A program made the translations under genes and the position numbers. The notes under the pieces are model-generated. The model was not told where the DNA came from and did no database searches. It saw nothing but the letters and a program-made list of their open reading frames with translations. A DNA stretch of 64,000 nt. Origin: Nannocystis sp. RBIL2 (GTDB lineage Bacteria; Myxococcota_A; Polyangia; Nannocystales; Nannocystaceae). Shown piece by piece: positions 62,861 to 64,000 of the stretch. Location: positions 5,914,151 through 5,978,150 of the forward strand of contig NZ_JAPNJW010000002.1 of NCBI RefSeq assembly GCF_026626745.1, written 5' to 3'. Every line of letters begins with the position of its first letter. Position 1 is the stretch's first letter.

Positions 62861-63312
62861 GTGCCTGTCTCTCCGGACATGTCCTTACGGCGCTGGCCGT
62901 CGAGCCAGCCCTGGAGGATGAACTGGGCCGCGGCGGCGTCGATGACCTGCTTGCGGCGCGCGCGCGAGACGTCGGCCTGCAGCAGCGCCCGCTCGGCGCC
63001 GGCGGTGCTGAAGCGCTCGTCCCAGGTGAAGGCGCGGGGCGAGCCCGGGAGCGCGCTCAGGGCCGGCTCGAGGAGGGCGAGGAAGCGCTGGACCTGGCGC
63101 GCGCGGTGGCCGACGGAGCCGTCGAGCTCGAGCGGGAGGCCGACCACCACGGCGCCGGCTTCGAGCTCACGGGCGAGCGCGGCGACGGCGGCGGCGTCCT
63201 CGGCGTGACCGCGGCGCGTAAGGACCTGGCGGGGACTGGCGATCGTGCCGCTCGGGTCGGACACGGCGACGCCGATCGTCTTGCTGCCGACGTCGAGGCC
63301 GAGGGCGCGCAT
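62857..63312 (-). CDS. ruvX: Holliday-junction resolvase-like RuvX/YqgF
   Basis: Encodes 151 residues from ATG 63312. RNase H-fold motifs: LGLDVGSKTIGVAVSD, VVGLPLELDGSVGHRARQV, TWDERFSTAGAE, and IDAAAAQFILQGWLD. The family takes part in 16S rRNA 5' processing and possibly recombination. The last residues, GQRRKDMSGETGT, come from a dispersed palindrome (62864-62884), so the C-terminus and the ruvX-mltG junction have been shaped by that element. Confidence 0.93.
   Translation of the reverse strand: MRALGLDVGSKTIGVAVSDPSGTIASPRQVLTRRGHAEDAAAVAALARELEAGAVVVGLPLELDGSVGHRARQVQRFLALLEPALSALPGSPRAFTWDERFSTAGAERALLQADVSRARRKQVIDAAAAQFILQGWLDGQRRKDMSGETGT
62864..62884. repeat. Dispersed palindrome at the ruvX-mltG junction
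   Basis: CCTGTCTCTCCGGACATGTCC, holding GGACATGTCC at 62875-62884. It encodes the last residues of RuvX and ends four bases before the mltG ATG. Confidence 0.7.
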
Positions 63313-63452
63313 GCCCGGGGTTTTTAGCACAGCGGGGCCTCACCCGGGCAATTTCGCGAGCTTCGGCCCGGGCTTGCTTTCGGGCCGATCTTGCGCGGGC
63401 TCACCGCACACTCGGGGGAGGCCGGTCTTGCGCGCGCCCGGCCGGGGGGTCG

Positions 63453-64000
63453 ATGCTCCGCCGCATGCTCGATCAGGTCCCGCACGCGCCGCAGAAGCTG
63501 CCTGTCGTCGGTCACATGGCCGCGCTCATGGCCGGGGCGCCGTGGGACGTGACGGAGCGGTGGCTGCGAGAGCGCGGGCCCACGGTGCGGCTGCAGATCC
63601 CCGGGGCCAGCTACCTCGTCACCTCGGACCCCGAATTCATCCGCCACGTGATCGTCGGCGCCGCCGACAACTACGTCAAGGATCTGCGCGCCATGGGCGC
63701 CTTCCTCGACATCCTCGGACATGGCCTTTTGACCAGCGACGGCGAGCTGTGGAAGAAGCAGCGGGCGGTGCTGGCGCGGGCGTTCCGCATCGAGGCGCTG
63801 CGCAACGTCGCCGAGGCGTCGATCCGCGCCGTCGACCGGCTGGCGGCGGTGCTCGACGCGCACGCGCGCAGCGGCAGGCCGGTCGACATCGGCGCGCAGA
63901 TGCGGCGGCTGACGCTGCAGGTGATCGCCGAGGCGACGCTGCAGATGCCGCCGCACCAGAGCGACGACGTGCTGCCGCGGCTCTACGAGCCGCTGGTGGA
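63453..64000 (+). CDS. Cytochrome P450 (N-terminal part, cut by window edge)
   Basis: An open frame from ATG 63453 runs to the right edge without a stop (about 182 residues). It begins VPHAPQKLPVVGHMAALMAGAPWDVTERWLRERGPTVRLQIP-like sequence, the usual P450 N-terminal pattern (Pro-rich region, GH, then G-x-x-x-R-L), and has GHGLLTSDGELWKKQRAVLARAFR, the helix C W-x-x-x-R motif that contacts haem propionate. The heme-binding Cys lies beyond the window. There is no N-terminal membrane anchor, so it is a soluble bacterial type. Partner redox genes are not seen. No ribosome site is strong; ATG 63465 is an alternative. Confidence 0.9.
   Translation, partial: MLRRMLDQVPHAPQKLPVVGHMAALMAGAPWDVTERWLRERGPTVRLQIPGASYLVTSDPEFIRHVIVGAADNYVKDLRAMGAFLDILGHGLLTSDGELWKKQRAVLARAFRIEALRNVAEASIRAVDRLAAVLDAHARSGRPVDIGAQMRRLTLQVIAEATLQMPPHQSDDVLPRLYEPLV

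Overview
The window is one 64 kb stretch of very GC-rich DNA (roughly 70% G+C by eye) carrying about 50 genes. It looks like chromosome from a myxobacterium, most likely of the Nannocystis/Plesiocystis/Enhygromyxa side of the Myxococcota. This is inferred from three things: Ser/Thr kinases with membrane anchors and long Pro-rich tails, many lipoproteins with Thr/Ser/Gly linkers, and a VgrG-DUF6484-HEAT (TIGR02270-like) set. I see no phage, insertion sequence, integrase or CRISPR array.

Layout. 1-7.6 kb: a TldD/PmbA-like protein cut by the left edge, an ECF sigma factor cassette with two small membrane proteins, an M13 metallopeptidase lipoprotein, and a Ser/Thr kinase-like protein whose catalytic HRD motif reads HRA. 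7.7-11.8 kb: a type VI secretion VgrG island. 11.9-24.2 kb: lipoproteins, an intact transmembrane Ser/Thr kinase, a SUKH-like protein, a PhoD-like phosphatase, a carotenoid oxygenase, tRNA-Phe and a HEAT-methyltransferase fusion. 24.6-33.8 kb: Spo0M plus two hotdog thioesterases, then an unusual locus made of a GHKL-ATPase/transglutaminase membrane protein, a second degenerate GHKL-like protein and a SpoU RNA methylase, followed by a membrane dihaem cytochrome and a short-chain dehydrogenase. 33.9-45.9 kb: a haem lipoprotein, boxB-boxC of aerobic benzoyl-CoA degradation, a HAD phosphatase, an operon of a membrane protein, aroA and an RlmD-like methylase, two lipoproteins and moaB. 46.1-53 kb: a stand-alone NRPS module (adenylation-carrier-methyltransferase), an MBL hydrolase, and cysS with a partner. 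53.1-64 kb: an S41 peptidase, a TerB-like and an SPFH protein, bioD, a PEGA protein, mltG-ruvX and the start of a cytochrome P450.

The strongest unexplained signal is not a gene. A short dispersed palindrome, consensus (A/C)TGTCC-N4-GGACA(T/G)G, often with a UUCG, UACG or GAAA-type tetraloop, occurs throughout the window: 15 exact 14-mers of the form TGTCC-N4-GGACA plus many decayed or rearranged copies. About half lie in the roughly 9% that is intergenic, often a few bases after stop codons. The rest sit inside genes without breaking the frame, and three share a 34-base extension read in the same frame in two unrelated proteins. This resembles the behaviour of Rickettsia palindromic elements, and I do not recognise it as a described family.

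The most interesting gene set is 26333-31936: a cytosolic GHKL ATPase joined through the membrane to an apparently catalytic transglutaminase-like domain, next to a GHKL-like protein that has lost its nucleotide-binding residues.
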